From Meridianimarinicoccus marinus (GTDB lineage Bacteria > Pseudomonadota > Alphaproteobacteria > Rhodobacterales > Rhodobacteraceae), in NCBI RefSeq assembly GCF_040689105.1, contig NZ_JBFBVU010000006.1:62001-126000 (forward strand): a stretch of 64,000 nt of DNA. The letters run 5' to 3'. The notes below the pieces were generated by a model, which saw only the letters and a program-made list of their open reading frames with translations, had not been told where the DNA came from and searched no databases. A program made the position numbers and the translations under genes. Positions 8,141 through 17,509 of this stretch are shown here, piece after piece. The number at the start of each line of letters is the position of its first letter. The first letter of the stretch is position 1.

Positions 8141-8329
8141 TGTCGCCGATGCCGGGGGCCACGGGAAAAAATGGCCCGGGATCCGGCACTCCGGACTTGC
8201 CTTTTTGCTCCAACATGCTTGTTCAATAGTTACGGGGCGCGGTTCCACCGCTCCCCATGCACCACGGTCGATACGGTTTCGGCTGAAGACAAACGGCCCG
8301 CTCCGGCGGGGAGGACAAGGAGACACGCG

Positions 8330-8539
8330 ATGCCCACAGGCACCGTGAAATGGTTCAACACCACAAAAGGCTACGGCTTCATCGCCCCCGACGACGGCGG
8401 CAAGGATGTGTTCGTACATATTTCAGCGGTAGAGCGCGCCGGGCTGACCGGCCTCGCCGACAATCAGAAGGTTTCCTATGAATTGCGGGAAGGCCGCGAC
8501 GGTCGGGCGTCAGCCTCGGAACTGTCTCTGGAAAGCTGA
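8330..8539 (+). CDS. Cold-shock protein (CspA family)
   Basis: A 69-residue single cold-shock domain. RNP1 is KGYGFI (about 13-18) and RNP2 is VFVHIS (about 27-32); TVKWFN at the N-terminus is typical. Such proteins bind single-stranded RNA and act as RNA chaperones. The start is supported by GGAGGACAAGGAG just upstream. The leader of about 190 bases between the DoxX hairpin and the gene is AT-richer than its neighbours, which would suit the long regulated 5' untranslated regions of csp genes. A strong terminator follows. Confidence 0.95.
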   Translation: MPTGTVKWFNTTKGYGFIAPDDGGKDVFVHISAVERAGLTGLADNQKVSYELREGRDGRASASELSLES

Positions 8540-8566
8540 GCCGGTTCTGACCGCGAGAGATCAAGC

Positions 8567-8593
8567 AAACGGCCGCCATCGCGGCCGTTTTTT
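8567..8593 (+). terminator. Rho-independent terminator of the cold-shock gene
   Basis: AAACGGCCGC and GCGGCCGTTT pair across a CATC loop and continue into a run of six T. It lies between the convergent csp and folA genes; read from the minus strand the T tract is short, so it mainly serves csp. Confidence 0.85.
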
Positions 8594-8597
8594 GCGT

Positions 8598-9077
8598 TTA
8601 CAGCCGCAACCATTCGCCCAATTCGCAGGCCGGCGCGGTGCTGCGCAGCGGTGTGCGGGCCACCACCGTCCAGTCGGCCGGATCAATCCGGGGAAAGAAG
8701 GTGTCGGCATCTGGCACGTCGAGATCGACCTCGGTGATCATCAGGCGATGGGCCAGCGGCAGCATTGCCGTATAGATCCCCGCGCCACCAATGCCATAGA
8801 TCCGGTGATAGCCCGCAGCGGCGCAGGTGGTCATGGCCGCCTCGACACTGGTGCAGACTGCGTCCGCACCGTCGATCTGTGCACTTGAGACGACGCAGTT
8901 GAAGCGGCGTTGCAACGGGCGGACCGGCAGGCTTTCCCAGGTCCGGCGGCCCATGATGATCGCCCCGCCCAGGGTTTCGCGCTGAAACGCCTTCAGATCC
9001 TCGGGCGCATGCCACGGGATATCGCCGTCCCGCCCGATGGCACCGTTTCTGGCCCTCGCAACGATCAGTGTCAGCAT
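8598..9077 (-). CDS. folA: Dihydrofolate reductase
   Basis: A 159-residue chromosomal-type DHFR that reduces dihydrofolate to tetrahydrofolate with NADPH. Visible motifs are IGRDGDIPWHAPEDLKAF split over the substrate loop (with the catalytic acid in PEDL), GRRTWESLP in the cofactor site, and IYGIGGAGIY at the nucleotide-binding glycine pair. It follows thyA by two bases on the same strand; the pair makes metabolic sense because thymidylate synthase produces the dihydrofolate that DHFR recycles. Confidence 0.97.
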   Translation of the reverse strand: MLTLIVARARNGAIGRDGDIPWHAPEDLKAFQRETLGGAIIMGRRTWESLPVRPLQRRFNCVVSSAQIDGADAVCTSVEAAMTTCAAAGYHRIYGIGGAGIYTAMLPLAHRLMITEVDLDVPDADTFFPRIDPADWTVVARTPLRSTAPACELGEWLRL

Positions 9078-9079
9078 GG

Positions 9080-9895
9080 TCAGACCGCCACCGGCGCGCG
9101 GATCACCGGCGCCGGGTCATAGTCGAGAAACTCGAAATCCTCGTAGCGGTAGTCGAAGATCGACGGGACGTCGCGCGTGATCTTCAGGGTCGGACGGGCG
9201 CGCGGGCTGCGAGAGAGTTGCTCGGCCACCTGTTCCCTGTGGTTGGAATAGATATGCGCGTCGCCGATGGAATGGATGAACTCGCCAGGCTTGTAGCCGG
9301 TGACCTGCGCCAGCATCGCGAGCAGCAGCGCGTAGGAGGCGACGTTGAAGGGCACGCCCAGGAACATGTCCGCCGAGCGTTGATAGAGCTGCAGATGCAT
9401 GGTGTCGCCCTGCACGCGAACCTGCCACAGGGTGTGACAGGGCGGCAGCGCCATCTCGTCGACCTCGCCGGGGTTCCAGGCCGAAACGATCAACCGGCGG
9501 CTGTCGGGGCTGGTGCGGATGGCCTCGACCAGCTTGGCGATCTGGTCCACCTCACCGATGATCGGACCAGCGGGACCGGCCTCGACCTTGGGGAAATGCC
9601 GCCATTGGTGGCCATAAACCGGGCCGAGGTCGCCGTTTTCATCGGCCCATTCGTCCCAGATGCGCACCCCGTTGTCTTTCAGGTAGCGGATATTGGTATC
9701 GCCGGACAGGAACCACAGAAGTTCGTGGACGATCGACCGCAGGTGCAGCTTCTTGGTGGTGACCAGCGGAAATCCCTCGCGCAGATCATAGCGGCATTGC
9801 AGCCCGAAATACGACCGGGTGCCGGTGCCGGTGCGATCCGAGGAGTCGACGCCCTTTTCCAGAACCGTTTGCAATGCGTTGAGATATTCCTGCAC
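9080..9895 (-). CDS. thyA: Thymidylate synthase
   Basis: A 271-residue ThyA that methylates dUMP to dTMP using methylene-tetrahydrofolate. The phosphate-binding RTGTGTRS, the WDEWADENGDLGPVYGHQWR segment, the active cysteine in LPPCHTLWQ, RSADMFLGVPFN and HIYSNH are all in place. The chosen start is GTG at 9895: GGGAGG sits eight bases upstream and the protein then begins with QEYLNAL as in homologues. The first gene of a thyA-folA pair. Confidence 0.97.
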   Translation of the reverse strand: MQEYLNALQTVLEKGVDSSDRTGTGTRSYFGLQCRYDLREGFPLVTTKKLHLRSIVHELLWFLSGDTNIRYLKDNGVRIWDEWADENGDLGPVYGHQWRHFPKVEAGPAGPIIGEVDQIAKLVEAIRTSPDSRRLIVSAWNPGEVDEMALPPCHTLWQVRVQGDTMHLQLYQRSADMFLGVPFNVASYALLLAMLAQVTGYKPGEFIHSIGDAHIYSNHREQVAEQLSRSPRARPTLKITRDVPSIFDYRYEDFEFLDYDPAPVIRAPVAV

Positions 9896-10090
9896 GATTT
9901 TTCCTCCCGTGGGGCCTGCTCTGACCGGCGCGACTCGGACCCCGGATGCCGTTTCCCGATATGTACCCGTTCCGTGACAGGCGGCAAAGCGGTTCGCCGG
10001 TCCGGGAACACACATCGCGGCCCGGCGCCAAGGCATTTGCAACCGCCGCCGGTCCGCCTATGTTTGCGCCATCAACAACAGGGGATCCCG

Positions 10091-10519
10091 ATGACGATCA
10101 AATACCTCCACACCATGGTGCGCGTGAAAGATCTTGAGGCGTCGATGGCGTTCTACCGCCTGCTGGGACTGGAAGAAACCCGGCGCACGGACAGCGAGGG
10201 CGGGCGCTTCACGCTGATCTTCATGGCACCGCCGGATCAACCGGACTGCCCGCTGGAACTGACCTACAACTGGGATGGGGACGAGGGGTTGCCCTCGGAC
10301 AGCCGCCATTTCGGGCACCTGGCCTATGCGGTCGACGACATCTACGCGACCTGTCAGCACCTGATGGACAATGGCGTGGTAATCAACCGTCCGCCGCGCG
10401 ACGGGCACATGGCCTTCGTGCGGTCGCCGGACAACGTGTCGATCGAATTGCTTCAGAAGGGAAAATCTCTGCCCCCGCAGGAGCCCTGGGCGAGCATGGA
10501 GAACACCGGTCACTGGTGA
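10091..10519 (+). CDS. Lactoylglutathione lyase-like VOC protein (GloA type)
   Basis: A 142-residue vicinal-oxygen-chelate protein. Its four expected metal ligands are present in the GloA order: His7, Glu56 (PLELTYN), His76 (FGHLAYAVDD) and Glu119 (SIELL). GloA converts the methylglyoxal-glutathione hemithioacetal to lactoylglutathione, so glyoxalase I activity is likely. The ATG at 10091 starts directly at the fold and gives the normal family length. It is divergent from thyA. Confidence 0.88.
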   Translation: MTIKYLHTMVRVKDLEASMAFYRLLGLEETRRTDSEGGRFTLIFMAPPDQPDCPLELTYNWDGDEGLPSDSRHFGHLAYAVDDIYATCQHLMDNGVVINRPPRDGHMAFVRSPDNVSIELLQKGKSLPPQEPWASMENTGHW

Positions 10520-10582
10520 TCTGGGGGCGTTTGGACCGTTCTGGTCCCTTGTTCGGGCGGCGCGATGGCGCCCGGACGATGC

Positions 10583-11080
10583 TCAGTAGATATAGCGGAT
10601 CTGGTCGCTCCAGTACCGCTCGACCCGGCGCAGCGAGGTGTTGATCTGGGCCATGCCATCGGCGCCCATCACCCCATGGCTTTCCAGCCCGTCAGCATGG
10701 CGCGCGAAGAGATCCTGCATGGTGGCGCGGATATCGCGGCCCTTTTCGGTCAGCTTGACCCGCACCGAGCGGCGGTCGATCTGGCAGCGCTGGTGGTCCA
10801 TGAACCCCATCTCGACCAGTTTCTTGAGATTGTAGGACACGTTGGAGCCCTGATAGTAACCGCGGCTTTTCAACTCGCCCGCAGTGACCTCGTTGTCGCC
10901 GATGTTGAACAGCAGCAGCGCCTGCACCGCGTTGATCTCGATGATTCCGAGCCGTTCGAACTCATCCTTGATCACGTCCAGCAACAGCCGGTGCAGCCGT
11001 TCGACCAGCGACATGACATCCAGATAGCTGGACATCACCGACTGATCCGCCTTTTCCCCGATACCTGGGTGAACACTCAT
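10583..11080 (-). CDS. ldtR: MarR family regulator, LdtR-like
   Basis: A 165-residue winged-helix protein of the MarR family. The central part (GELKSRGYYQGSNVSYNL followed by KKLVEMGF, then the wing with DRRSVRVKLTEKG) strongly resembles LdtR of Rhizobiales, a regulator linked to an L,D-transpeptidase and cell-wall or osmotic stress. That name comes from memory and should be checked. The start at 11080 has GGAGG eight bases upstream. It is convergent with the GloA-like gene and transcribed away from sdhE and the XRE gene's downstream end. Confidence 0.8.
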   Translation of the reverse strand: MSVHPGIGEKADQSVMSSYLDVMSLVERLHRLLLDVIKDEFERLGIIEINAVQALLLFNIGDNEVTAGELKSRGYYQGSNVSYNLKKLVEMGFMDHQRCQIDRRSVRVKLTEKGRDIRATMQDLFARHADGLESHGVMGADGMAQINTSLRRVERYWSDQIRYIY

Positions 11081-11142
11081 TCTGAAAACCTCCGCCAATA
11101 AGCAACTGGCGAAAACATTCAGCGCATTTTCCCAAGATCACG

Positions 11143-11427
11143 TTAAACTGGGCGCGATCCCGGCGAGACTGCGGTGGTTTGGCTGTCGGCGATGCGGGTC
11201 ATCAGGTCCAGATACTCGGGCGGGGTCGGTTTCTGGCCGCTGACCCATTGGTACAGGTCATGATCGTTTTCCGACAGCAGCGCGTCATAGATCGCCAGAT
11301 CGGCCTCGTCCAGCCCTTCAAGCTCACGATCCGCGAAACCGCCCAGGATCAGATCCATTTCCTTGATGCCGCGCCGCATCGACCGCATCTTCATGCGCTT
11401 GATCCGTGCCTCTGCCGTTTCTGCCAT
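11143..11427 (-). CDS. sdhE: Succinate dehydrogenase FAD-assembly factor SdhE
   Basis: A 94-residue protein with the SdhE/Sdh5 hallmark RRGIKEMD (RGxxE) at about 18-25 and the LDEADLAIYDALL and DLYQWVSG helices. SdhE promotes covalent attachment of FAD to the succinate dehydrogenase flavoprotein. Its ATG overlaps the TGA of the upstream XRE regulator by one base (TGATG), so the two are translationally coupled; a GTG one codon upstream is an alternative start. Confidence 0.93.
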   Translation of the reverse strand: MAETAEARIKRMKMRSMRRGIKEMDLILGGFADRELEGLDEADLAIYDALLSENDHDLYQWVSGQKPTPPEYLDLMTRIADSQTTAVSPGSRPV

Positions 11428-11852
11428 CACTTGTCCTCTTTCAGCACCTGCCGCAGGCGCTTTTCCAGCAGGCCCACGCGGTCGGCGCTGCGCTGCATCT
11501 CGGATTTCAGCACCCGCATCTCGGTCAGGATCGCCGCCAGATCGTCCGAGATCGTGTCCTCGACCGCCGGACCATCCAGCCCTTCGCCCTCGGCCGTCAG
11601 CAGCCAGGTCAGCGACACGCCAAGGATGCCCGACAGCATCTGCAGCTTGTTGGCGCGCGGCTCGGAAAAGTCATCTTCCCATTTGGCGACCGTGGTTTCC
11701 TTGACGCCCAGCCGCCGGGCCAGTTGCCCGCGACTCATGCCGGCGGCTTCCCGCGCGCCGGCCAGCCGGTCTCCGAAGGTCGAAGTCTCGGAACTGAACC
11801 ATTCTTCGGGTTTTTCAGCGCCGCTCATGTCCATGGTATCTTGATCCGTCAT
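11427..11852 (-). CDS. XRE family HTH regulator coupled to sdhE
   Basis: A 141-residue regulator. An XRE helix-turn-helix (about residues 28-82: FGDRLAGAREAAGMSRGQLA then LGVKETTVAKWE) is followed by a C-terminal segment rich in Leu, Met, Glu and Arg (about 105-138) that is predicted to form a coiled coil for oligomerisation. Targets are unknown. The shared TGATG junction with sdhE links it to respiratory-complex assembly. It is divergent from the aminotransferase gene with only 48 bases between, so it could control either side. Starts at 11852 or 11834 are both possible. Confidence 0.85.
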   Translation of the reverse strand: MTDQDTMDMSGAEKPEEWFSSETSTFGDRLAGAREAAGMSRGQLARRLGVKETTVAKWEDDFSEPRANKLQMLSGILGVSLTWLLTAEGEGLDGPAVEDTISDDLAAILTEMRVLKSEMQRSADRVGLLEKRLRQVLKEDK

Positions 11853-11900
11853 GCGGCGCACCCTAAGCATAGCCAATCCCCATGACAACCGGAGAGACCG

Positions 11901-13103
11901 ATGAGCTTCCTGTCCGAAACCCTTGCCCGCGTGAAACCCAGCCCGACGATCGCGGTCACCACAAAGGCCGCGGAACTGCGCGCCGCCGGCAAGGACGTGA
12001 TCGGCCTGGGCGCGGGCGAGCCGGATTTCGACACGCCCCAGAACATCAAGGATGCCGCCGTCGCGGCCATCGCCGCGGGCAAGACCAAATACACCGCCCC
12101 CGATGGTATCCCCGAGCTGAAGCAGGCGATCTGCGCCAAGTTCAAGCGCGATAACGGGCTGGACTATGCGCCCGCGCAGGTCTCGGTCGGCACCGGCGGC
12201 AAGCAGATCCTCTACAACGCCCTGATGGCCACGCTGAACCCCGGCGACGAAGTGGTGATCCCGGCCCCCTATTGGGTCAGCTATCCCGACATGGTGCTGC
12301 TGGCCGGCGGCGAGCCGGTGATTGCCGAGGCCACCGCCGAGAACGCCTACAAGCTGACGCCCGAGGCGCTGGAGGCCGCGATCACGCCCAAGACCAAATG
12401 GCTGATCTTCAACTCGCCGTCGAACCCGTCGGGTGCTGCCTATTCGCGCGCCGAACTGAAGGGGCTGACCGATGTGCTGATGCGCCATCCCCACGTCTGG
12501 GTGATGAGCGACGATATGTACGAGCACCTCGTCTATGACGATTTCGACTTCTGCACCCCGGCCGAGGTCGAGCCGGCGCTGTACGACCGCACCTTGACCG
12601 TCAACGGCGTGTCAAAGGCCTATGCGATGACCGGCTGGCGGATCGGCTATGCCGCCGGTCCCAAGGAACTGATCGGCGCGATGCGCAAGATCCAGTCGCA
12701 AAGCACGTCGAACCCCTGCTCCATCAGCCAATGGGCGGCGGTCGAGGCGCTGAACGGCACCCAGGATTTCATCCCGGTCAACAACGAGACCTTCAAGCGC
12801 CGCCGCGACCTTGTGGTGGCGATGCTCAACGACTGCGACGGCATCACCTGCCCGACACCGGAAGGTGCTTTCTATGTCTACCCGTCGATTGCGGCCTGCA
12901 TCGGCAAGACCTCGGGCGCGGGCACCGTCATCGAGAATGACGAAACCTTCGCCACAGCCCTGCTGGAGGAAACCGGCGTCGCCGTGGTCTTCGGCGCGGC
13001 CTTCGGCACCTCGCCCTGCTTCCGGGTCAGCTATGCCACCTCGGACGAGGCGCTGACCGAGGCTTGCGGACGGATCAAGGCGTTCTGCGCGGCGCTGTCG
13101 TAA
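11901..13103 (+). CDS. aspC: Aspartate aminotransferase (class I, prokaryotic type)
   Basis: A 400-residue PLP-dependent fold-type I aminotransferase. The PLP lysine is Lys239 in NGVSKAYAMTGWRIGY; NSPSNPSG (171-178) and the DDMYEHL loop (204-210) bind PLP, and FRVSYATS near the C-terminus carries the substrate-carboxylate arginine. It interconverts aspartate and oxaloacetate with glutamate/2-oxoglutarate; related alphaproteobacterial enzymes also accept prephenate. GGAGAG precedes the ATG. It converges with the MATE gene, stop to stop, with nine bases between. Confidence 0.95.
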   Translation: MSFLSETLARVKPSPTIAVTTKAAELRAAGKDVIGLGAGEPDFDTPQNIKDAAVAAIAAGKTKYTAPDGIPELKQAICAKFKRDNGLDYAPAQVSVGTGGKQILYNALMATLNPGDEVVIPAPYWVSYPDMVLLAGGEPVIAEATAENAYKLTPEALEAAITPKTKWLIFNSPSNPSGAAYSRAELKGLTDVLMRHPHVWVMSDDMYEHLVYDDFDFCTPAEVEPALYDRTLTVNGVSKAYAMTGWRIGYAAGPKELIGAMRKIQSQSTSNPCSISQWAAVEALNGTQDFIPVNNETFKRRRDLVVAMLNDCDGITCPTPEGAFYVYPSIAACIGKTSGAGTVIENDETFATALLEETGVAVVFGAAFGTSPCFRVSYATSDEALTEACGRIKAFCAALS

Positions 13104-13112
13104 GCGACCGGA

Positions 13113-14489
13113 TCAGGCGGCCGGCGCCCTGCGCGCCGCCGCCACCTTCGGCACGATCCGGGTCCAGAACCGGCGCATCATCAGGATGCCGGCCATGGTC
13201 AGACCCAGCGCCAGACCCAACCAGATTCCGACCCCGCCCAACCCGGTGTGGAAGCCCAGAATCCAGGCCACTGGCGCGCCGACGCCCCAATAGCTGACCG
13301 CCGCATAAATCATCGGCACGCGGGTGTCCTGTACCCCGCGCAACAGCCCCAGCGCCATGACCTGCGCCGCATCGGTCACCTGGAAGATCGCGGCCGCCGC
13401 CAGCAGGCCGACACCGATGGCCACGATGGCGGGCAGTTGCGGATCGTCGGGATCGAGGAACAGCCGGATCAGCGGCTCGGGCAGCGTCAGGAAGACGACA
13501 ACCGTGACAATCGCCGCCACAGCCGACAGCGCAAACGCCGCCTTGGCCCCGCCCACCAGCAGATCCACATCCCTGCGCCCATAGGCGCGCCCGGCCCGCA
13601 CGGTCGCGGCCTGTGACAGGCCCAGATGCACCATGAAGGTGGCCGTCGCGCATTGCAGGGCGATGCCATGGGCGGCCAGCGCCTCGGCACTGATCCAGCC
13701 CATCAGCACCGAGGCGAAGGAGAACAGCCCGACCTCGGCCAGACTGGTCAGCCCAATGGGCACACCAATGCGAAACACCTGCCGCAGCGCGATCCAGTCG
13801 GGCCGCCAGAATCGCACGAAAATCTCGCGCCGCCGCTCTTTCCAGCGGGCGTAGATCACCAGCAGGATGGCCGCTGCAACATTCGACCCGACCGAGGCCC
13901 AGGCCGCGCCGCGCACCCCCATTTCGGGAAATCCGAAGGAACCGAAGATCAGCAGATAGTTCATCAGCGCGTTCACCGCCGCCGCCGCCAGCGTGACCCA
14001 CAGAACCACCTGTGTGCGCTCCAGCGCCGACAGGTAACTGCGCAGCAGCATGATCACCAGCGCGGGCACGGTCATCCACAGGCCAATGGCGAAATACTGG
14101 CCGGCCAGCGTCGCCACCTCGGGCACCTGCCCCAGCATGCCGAACAGATCGGGCACCATTGCCAGCGGCGGCAGGACCACCACGCAGAACCCCATCGACG
14201 CCCAAAGCCCCATACGTGTGACGCGGCGCACCTGGATGTCGTCGCCCTCTTCGGCGGCCGCGGCCACCAGGGGCATGACGCCCCAGGCAAACCCTGAGCC
14301 AAGGATCAGGAACACAAAGATGACCGAGGTCGCCACCACCAGCGCCGCAAGCTCGGGCACGCCGTACCAGCCCATCATCACCGTATCGGTGACCTGGATC
14401 AGCAATTGCCCCAACTGCCCGCCGATCAACGGCAGGCCAAGGGTCAGGGTCGCTTTCACATGCGTGGAAAAGGGTTGGGGATTGGACAT
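13113..14489 (-). CDS. MATE family multidrug efflux transporter
   Basis: A 458-residue membrane protein with about twelve hydrophobic helices arranged as two repeats, matching the MATE (NorM/DinF) family; GLPLIGGQLGQLLIQ and the MGWYG turn near the N-terminus are typical. It would export cationic drugs or metabolites in exchange for Na+ or H+. The natural substrate is not evident and no regulator is adjacent. Confidence 0.93.
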   Translation of the reverse strand: MSNPQPFSTHVKATLTLGLPLIGGQLGQLLIQVTDTVMMGWYGVPELAALVVATSVIFVFLILGSGFAWGVMPLVAAAAEEGDDIQVRRVTRMGLWASMGFCVVVLPPLAMVPDLFGMLGQVPEVATLAGQYFAIGLWMTVPALVIMLLRSYLSALERTQVVLWVTLAAAAVNALMNYLLIFGSFGFPEMGVRGAAWASVGSNVAAAILLVIYARWKERRREIFVRFWRPDWIALRQVFRIGVPIGLTSLAEVGLFSFASVLMGWISAEALAAHGIALQCATATFMVHLGLSQAATVRAGRAYGRRDVDLLVGGAKAAFALSAVAAIVTVVVFLTLPEPLIRLFLDPDDPQLPAIVAIGVGLLAAAAIFQVTDAAQVMALGLLRGVQDTRVPMIYAAVSYWGVGAPVAWILGFHTGLGGVGIWLGLALGLTMAGILMMRRFWTRIVPKVAAARRAPAA

Positions 14490-14542
14490 CCCCGGCCCTT
14501 ACTCCGATTGGCCTGCCCCCTCAAGGGCCGTGCGGTTCCGGG

Positions 14543-15307
14543 TTATTGAACCTCGACCAACCGGAACATGGCGCGGCTCAGGTTGCTCTGATGGAAAGAC
14601 CGCAGCGATTTCGCCTTTGGGATCAGCCGAATACCGACCGACAGAGAGTCGTAATTCCGCTGGCCACGGTAATCGTCGAACGCTTCGGCGTAATCCAGGA
14701 ACAGGCTTACCGGTGCATCGCCGAAACGGTATTCGGTGCCGAATCCGTAGACCGCGCCATCGGTATCCGCCAGCGCCCCTGCCATCAGCAACCAGTTGTC
14801 ATTGATGTAGAAGTCACCATCGACCTGGCCGAACAACCCCGGCCCGTCGCGCCCCGGCACATCGTCGGAATCGGCGATGAACTGCGCGCCGAACAGCCCG
14901 TGCCAGTCGATGGAACGGCCGAAATGCTCGGCGCTATAGGCCAGCTCGGTCGTCGTGGACAGATCATCGGCAGCGCGGAACCGCGCCCCGGCGGCATAGC
15001 GCTGCATGCCGACGCGCCGCCCGAATGCCAGTTCAAACCCGTTGACCGCCGGATAGTGTCCGTCGAAATCCTCGTTGCGCACGCCCAGTTCCAGCGCCGC
15101 CCGCATCCGTCCGTCGCCCAAGGCATCCCAACTCAGCGCCATGGCCAGCCGGAATATGTCGTTGTCCGATTTATCATGATCGCCCGGTTGAAGGATCTCG
15201 TCGCGCGCTGCATAGTTCAGTGCCGCGTCGAACTCGACATTCTGTGCCTGCGCCGTCGAAATGCCCGCAAGGACAGCAAGAACCGCCCCGAAACCTACTG
15301 CTCGCAT
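14543..15307 (-). CDS. Secreted beta-barrel-like protein of unknown function
   Basis: A 254-residue protein with a clear signal peptide (residues 1-22, AQA cleavage site). The mature part is rich in alternating aromatic/polar strands (ELAYSAEHFG, HGLFGAQFIAD, GLFGQVDGDFYIND, FGTEYRFG, VSLFLDYAEAF), which suggests an outer-membrane beta-barrel, although it ends in LVEVQ rather than a terminal Phe. No named family is recognised. The gene stands alone, divergent from parE. The start at 15307 has GGGA about eight bases upstream. Confidence 0.75.
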   Translation of the reverse strand: MRAVGFGAVLAVLAGISTAQAQNVEFDAALNYAARDEILQPGDHDKSDNDIFRLAMALSWDALGDGRMRAALELGVRNEDFDGHYPAVNGFELAFGRRVGMQRYAAGARFRAADDLSTTTELAYSAEHFGRSIDWHGLFGAQFIADSDDVPGRDGPGLFGQVDGDFYINDNWLLMAGALADTDGAVYGFGTEYRFGDAPVSLFLDYAEAFDDYRGQRNYDSLSVGIRLIPKAKSLRSFHQSNLSRAMFRLVEVQ

Positions 15308-15445
15308 CGTTTTTTCCCATGCGTTTGCCTCCCACATGTTGTGGCACGAGAGGCGAATCAACGCAAGTGAAGGCGCGGGAGTGATTGCCCTTCCCCGCCC
15401 GCTGCCTGTAGACTGACCGCAAACACCAACAAAAAGAGCAGTTCC

Positions 15446-17407
15446 ATGGCCGATGACCTTCTGACCGGCGCGCAACCGTCGCCCGCCTATGACGCCGCCT
15501 CGATCGAGGTGCTGGAAGGGCTGGAACCGGTGCGCAAGCGGCCGGGCATGTATATCGGCGGCACCGATGAACGCGCCCTGCATCATCTGGTGGCCGAGGT
15601 TCTGGACAACTCGATGGACGAGGCCGTCGCGGGCCACGCCAGCCGCATCGAGATCGAACTGCACGGCGACTGCTCGGTCACCATCAAGGACAACGGGCGC
15701 GGCATCCCGGTGGATCCGCATCCGAAATTTCCCGACAAATCGGCGCTGGAAGTGATCCTGTGCACCCTGCACGCGGGCGGCAAGTTCTCGGGCAAGGCCT
15801 ATGAAACCTCGGGCGGTCTGCACGGCGTCGGTGTGTCCGTCGTCAATGCCCTGTCCGATTTCGTCCGGGTCGAGGTCGCGCGCAACAAGACCGTGTACGC
15901 GCAGGAATTTTCCCGTGGCATCCCGCAGGGACCGGTGACCGAGGTCGGGCAGGCCCCCAACCGCCGTGGAACCTCGGTCACCTTCCACCCTGATGCCGAG
16001 ATATTCGGTAAGTTAAGGTTAAAGCCCGCGCGATTGTTCAAGATGGCCCGCTCCAAGGCCTATCTGTTCTCGGGCGTCGAGATCCGCTGGAAATCCCACA
16101 TCGACGATGGCGAAACCCCGGCCGAGGCGGTGTTCCACTTCCCCGGCGGCCTGTCGGACTATCTGACCGAAACCCTGGGCAACGCGGCCACCTATGCCGA
16201 CCGCCCCTTCGCCGGAAAGGTCCAGTTCCAGGAGCGTTTCGGCGTGCCCGGTTCTGTCGAGTGGGCGATCAATTGGACCCCGGCCCGCGACGGCTTCATC
16301 CAGTCCTATTGCAACACCGTCCCCACCCCCGAGGGCGGCACCCATGAAGCCGGCTTCTGGGCCGCGATCCTGAAGGGCATCCGCGCCTATGGCGAACTGG
16401 CCAACAACCGCAAGGCCAAGGACATCACCCGCGAAGACCTGATCACCGGCGGCTGCGCGCTGGTATCCTGCTTCATCCGTGAGCCGGAATTCGTCGGCCA
16501 GACCAAGGACCGGCTGGCCACCACAGAAGCCGCCCGGCTGGTGGAAAACGGCGTCCGCGATCATTTCGACAACTGGCTGGCCGCCGACACGAAATCCGCC
16601 GGTGCGATCCTCGACTTTCTGGTTCTGCGCGCCGAGGAACGCCTGCGCCGCCGTCAGGAAAAGGAAACCGCCCGCAAGTCGGCTACCAAGAAGCTGCGTC
16701 TGCCCGGCAAGCTGGTGGATTGTTCGGCCGCCAACCGCGCCGGCACCGAGTTGTTCATCGTCGAGGGCGACAGCGCCGGCGGCTCGGCCAAGATGGCCCG
16801 CGACCGCAAGACCCAGGCCCTGCTGCCCCTGCGCGGCAAGATCCTGAACGTGCTGGGCGCGGCCTCGTCGAAGATGACCCAGAACGCCGAGATCAACGAT
16901 CTGTCGCAGGCCTTGGGGGTCTCGATGGGCACCAAGTTCCGCGTCGACGATCTGCGCTATGAGAAAATCATCATCATGACCGATGCGGACGTCGACGGCG
17001 CCCATATCGCGGCGCTGTTGATGACCTTCTTTTTCAGCCAGATGCGCCCGCTGATCGACAACGGCCACCTCTACCTCGCCTGCCCGCCACTGTACCGGCT
17101 GACGCAAGGCGCCAAGCGCGTCTATTGTCTGGACGAGGTCGAGCGCGACGAATGGCTGGCCAAGGGGCTGGGCGGCAAGGGCAAGATCGACGTCAGCCGC
17201 TTCAAGGGTCTGGGCGAGATGGACGCCAAGGATCTGAAAGACACCACCATGAACCCGGCCACCCGAAAACTGATCCGGGTCTCGGTGGACGACGACGAGC
17301 CCGGCGAAACCGCCGATCTGGTGGAACGGCTGATGGGCAAGAAACCCGAGAAGCGGTTCGAGTACATCCAGGACAACGCGCGGTTTGTTGAGGAACTGGA
17401 TGTCTAG
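15446..17407 (+). CDS. parE: DNA topoisomerase IV subunit B
   Basis: A 653-residue GHKL ATPase subunit of topoisomerase IV, which decatenates daughter chromosomes. The Bergerat fold motifs EVLDNSMDEA, DNGRGIPV and GGLHGVGVSVVNAL are at about 51-130; the TOPRIM domain shows EGDSAGG (about 437-443), PLRGKILN and DADVDGAH. It is ParE rather than GyrB because it lacks the GyrB-specific insertion and because of its length. The codons around 16005-16035 (gta ag tta agg tta) are unusually AT-rich for this GC-rich gene. Confidence 0.96.
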   Translation: MADDLLTGAQPSPAYDAASIEVLEGLEPVRKRPGMYIGGTDERALHHLVAEVLDNSMDEAVAGHASRIEIELHGDCSVTIKDNGRGIPVDPHPKFPDKSALEVILCTLHAGGKFSGKAYETSGGLHGVGVSVVNALSDFVRVEVARNKTVYAQEFSRGIPQGPVTEVGQAPNRRGTSVTFHPDAEIFGKLRLKPARLFKMARSKAYLFSGVEIRWKSHIDDGETPAEAVFHFPGGLSDYLTETLGNAATYADRPFAGKVQFQERFGVPGSVEWAINWTPARDGFIQSYCNTVPTPEGGTHEAGFWAAILKGIRAYGELANNRKAKDITREDLITGGCALVSCFIREPEFVGQTKDRLATTEAARLVENGVRDHFDNWLAADTKSAGAILDFLVLRAEERLRRRQEKETARKSATKKLRLPGKLVDCSAANRAGTELFIVEGDSAGGSAKMARDRKTQALLPLRGKILNVLGAASSKMTQNAEINDLSQALGVSMGTKFRVDDLRYEKIIIMTDADVDGAHIAALLMTFFFSQMRPLIDNGHLYLACPPLYRLTQGAKRVYCLDEVERDEWLAKGLGGKGKIDVSRFKGLGEMDAKDLKDTTMNPATRKLIRVSVDDDEPGETADLVERLMGKKPEKRFEYIQDNARFVEELDV

Positions 17408-17509
17408 GCGCGCGTTGTGATCCCTGACGTGGCGGCGCAACGCGCGGAGCGCACTGGACAGAGTCCGCCCGCGGCCCCACGTTGAGGAAACCAAATGTGG
17501 AGATCGTTC

